6,405 bases of DNA from Actinomycetes bacterium (lineage in GTDB: Bacteria > Actinomycetota > Actinomycetes > Actinomycetales > Cellulomonadaceae): the NCBI GenBank assembly GCA_023430425.1, contig JAEZAR010000031.1, forward strand, positions 1 through 6,405. Reading direction: 5' to 3'. Numbering within the stretch: the first letter of the stretch is position 1; each line of letters starts with the position of its first letter. The position numbers and the translations under genes are program-made. The notes beneath the pieces were generated by a model. It saw only the letters and a program-made list of their open reading frames with translations, searched no databases and was not told the origin of the DNA. Shown piece after piece: positions 5,648 to 6,405 of this stretch.

Positions 5648-6405
5648 CTACCCGGCGGTCGCCGACGCGCGCAGCTCCCGGACCACGGTGACGGTGATCT
5701 CGCCCGGGTAGGTGAGCTCGGTCTCGATCTGGCGGGCGATCGCCCCCGCGAGGTCGGGCAGGGCCCCGTCCGGCACGATGTCGGGCTCGACCACGACGCG
5801 GACCTCGCGCCCGGCGGCCATCGCGAGCGCCCGGCGCACGCCGGGGTGCGAGGCCACGAGCGACTCCAGGCTCGTCATCCGCTCGACGAACTGGTCGAGC
5901 TCCTCGCGCCTGGCCCCGGGGCGCGAGGCGGAGCAGGCGTCGGCGGCCTGGACGAGCACCGCCTCGACGGACTCGAGCGGGACCTCGTCGTGGTGTCCCG
6001 CCACCGCGTTGACCACGACCTCCGGCTCCCCGAGCCGGCGCAGCATCTCGGCGCCGAGCAGCGCGTGCGTGCCGGGCCGCTCCGGGGTGAACGCCTTGCC
6101 GAGGTCGTGCAGGAACGCCGCCCGCCGCGCCGTCGTGACGTCGGCACCCACCTCGGCCGCCATCGCGGCCGCGAGCTGCGCGCTCTCCACGAGGTGGGCG
6201 AGGACGTTCTGCCCGTAGCTCACCCGCAGGCGCAGCCGGCCGAGCGTCTCGATCACCTCCGGCGACAGCCCGACGACGCCGGCGCGCTCGGCGGCCTCGT
6301 GCCCGGCGGCGACCGCCCGGTCGCGCGCGCCGGCGAGGGCGTCGGCGTAGGCGACCTCGATGCGCTGCGGGTGGATGCGCCCGTCGGCGATGAGCGCCTC
6401 CAGGG
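5648..6405 (-). CDS. rny: Ribonuclease Y (HD-domain endoribonuclease), N-terminus off the right edge
   Basis: RNase Y is a membrane-anchored endoribonuclease that starts mRNA decay. The visible 251 C-terminal residues include the segment after the KH domain (LEALIADGRIHPQRIEVAY at the edge) and the whole HD domain. The family signature GRLRLRVSYGQNVLAH leads into metal ligands His70, His99-Asp100 (FLHDLGKA), His113, His137/138 (AGHHDE) and Asp155 (QAADACSASRPGARRE), numbered from the visible edge. The C-terminal AAGREVRVVVEPD and YPGEITVTVVRELRA are typical endings of the family, so the 3' end is intact (TAG at 5648-5650). The membrane segment, coiled coil and most of the KH domain lie outside the window. 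A shorter open frame can be read from a GTG at 6256, but the conserved upstream residues show it is internal. It converges with gluD across 43 bases. Confidence 0.93.
   Translation of the reverse strand, partial: LEALIADGRIHPQRIEVAYADALAGARDRAVAAGHEAAERAGVVGLSPEVIETLGRLRLRVSYGQNVLAHLVESAQLAAAMAAEVGADVTTARRAAFLHDLGKAFTPERPGTHALLGAEMLRRLGEPEVVVNAVAGHHDEVPLESVEAVLVQAADACSASRPGARREELDQFVERMTSLESLVASHPGVRRALAMAAGREVRVVVEPDIVPDGALPDLAGAIARQIETELTYPGEITVTVVRELRASATAG

Noticed and set aside
5648..6256. A 202-residue HD protein starting at the GTG at 6256.
   Set aside because: The same frame continues upstream to the window edge with conserved RNase Y sequence, so this GTG is internal.
1..6405. A hidden novel system, mobile element, CRISPR array or tRNA.
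   Set aside because: Apart from the hairpins described, nearly all bases belong to five housekeeping or transport genes plus one LigB-like gene. I saw no repeats with regular spacing, no tRNA-like cloverleaf and no transposase or integrase motifs.

Overview
The base composition is very GC-rich, codons mostly end in G or C, and the genes are typical of Actinomycetota. The protein sequences and the RNase Y / gluABCD / miaB neighbourhood suggest a high-GC actinomycete, perhaps of the Micrococcales (Cellulomonas-like). The genus is an inference; nothing in the window proves it.

Layout from left to right. Bases 1-363 (minus strand) hold the N-terminal 121 residues of a LigB-like (class III extradiol dioxygenase subunit B-like) protein that runs off the left edge. 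A 141-base spacer separates it from miaB (minus strand, 505-2133), which encodes the tRNA-2-methylthio-N6-dimethylallyladenosine synthase. A strong hairpin straddles the miaB stop codon. A short divergent promoter region of about 95 bases then leads into a complete glutamate-type ABC uptake operon on the plus strand: gluA (ATPase, 2229-3020), gluB (lipoprotein binding protein, 3055-3954), gluC (permease, 4040-4687) and gluD (permease, 4684-5604). A long GC-rich hairpin lies between gluB and gluC. After a 43-base convergent gap comes the C-terminal 251 residues of ribonuclease Y (rny, minus strand), which runs off the right edge.

GluB, tethered to the outer face of the membrane, would capture an acidic amino acid and pass it to the GluC/GluD channel, driven by GluA. 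The intercistronic hairpin probably protects the gluA-gluB part of the message, so that binding protein exceeds permease. MiaB and RNase Y are RNA housekeeping functions (tRNA modification and mRNA turnover). As far as I recall, the recA-recX / gluABCD / miaB order is conserved in Corynebacterium and Streptomyces, so this looks like core chromosome and not an island.

I found no CRISPR array, mobile element, tRNA, rRNA, phage or defence gene, and no sign of a new system. The most useful non-obvious signal is that each of the three genes at the head of a transcription unit (LigB-like, miaB, gluA) has an actinobacterial -10 hexamer (TANNNT) 6-7 bases before its start codon and no convincing Shine-Dalgarno. 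This suggests leaderless mRNAs. The internal operon genes gluB and gluC have clear Shine-Dalgarno sites instead.
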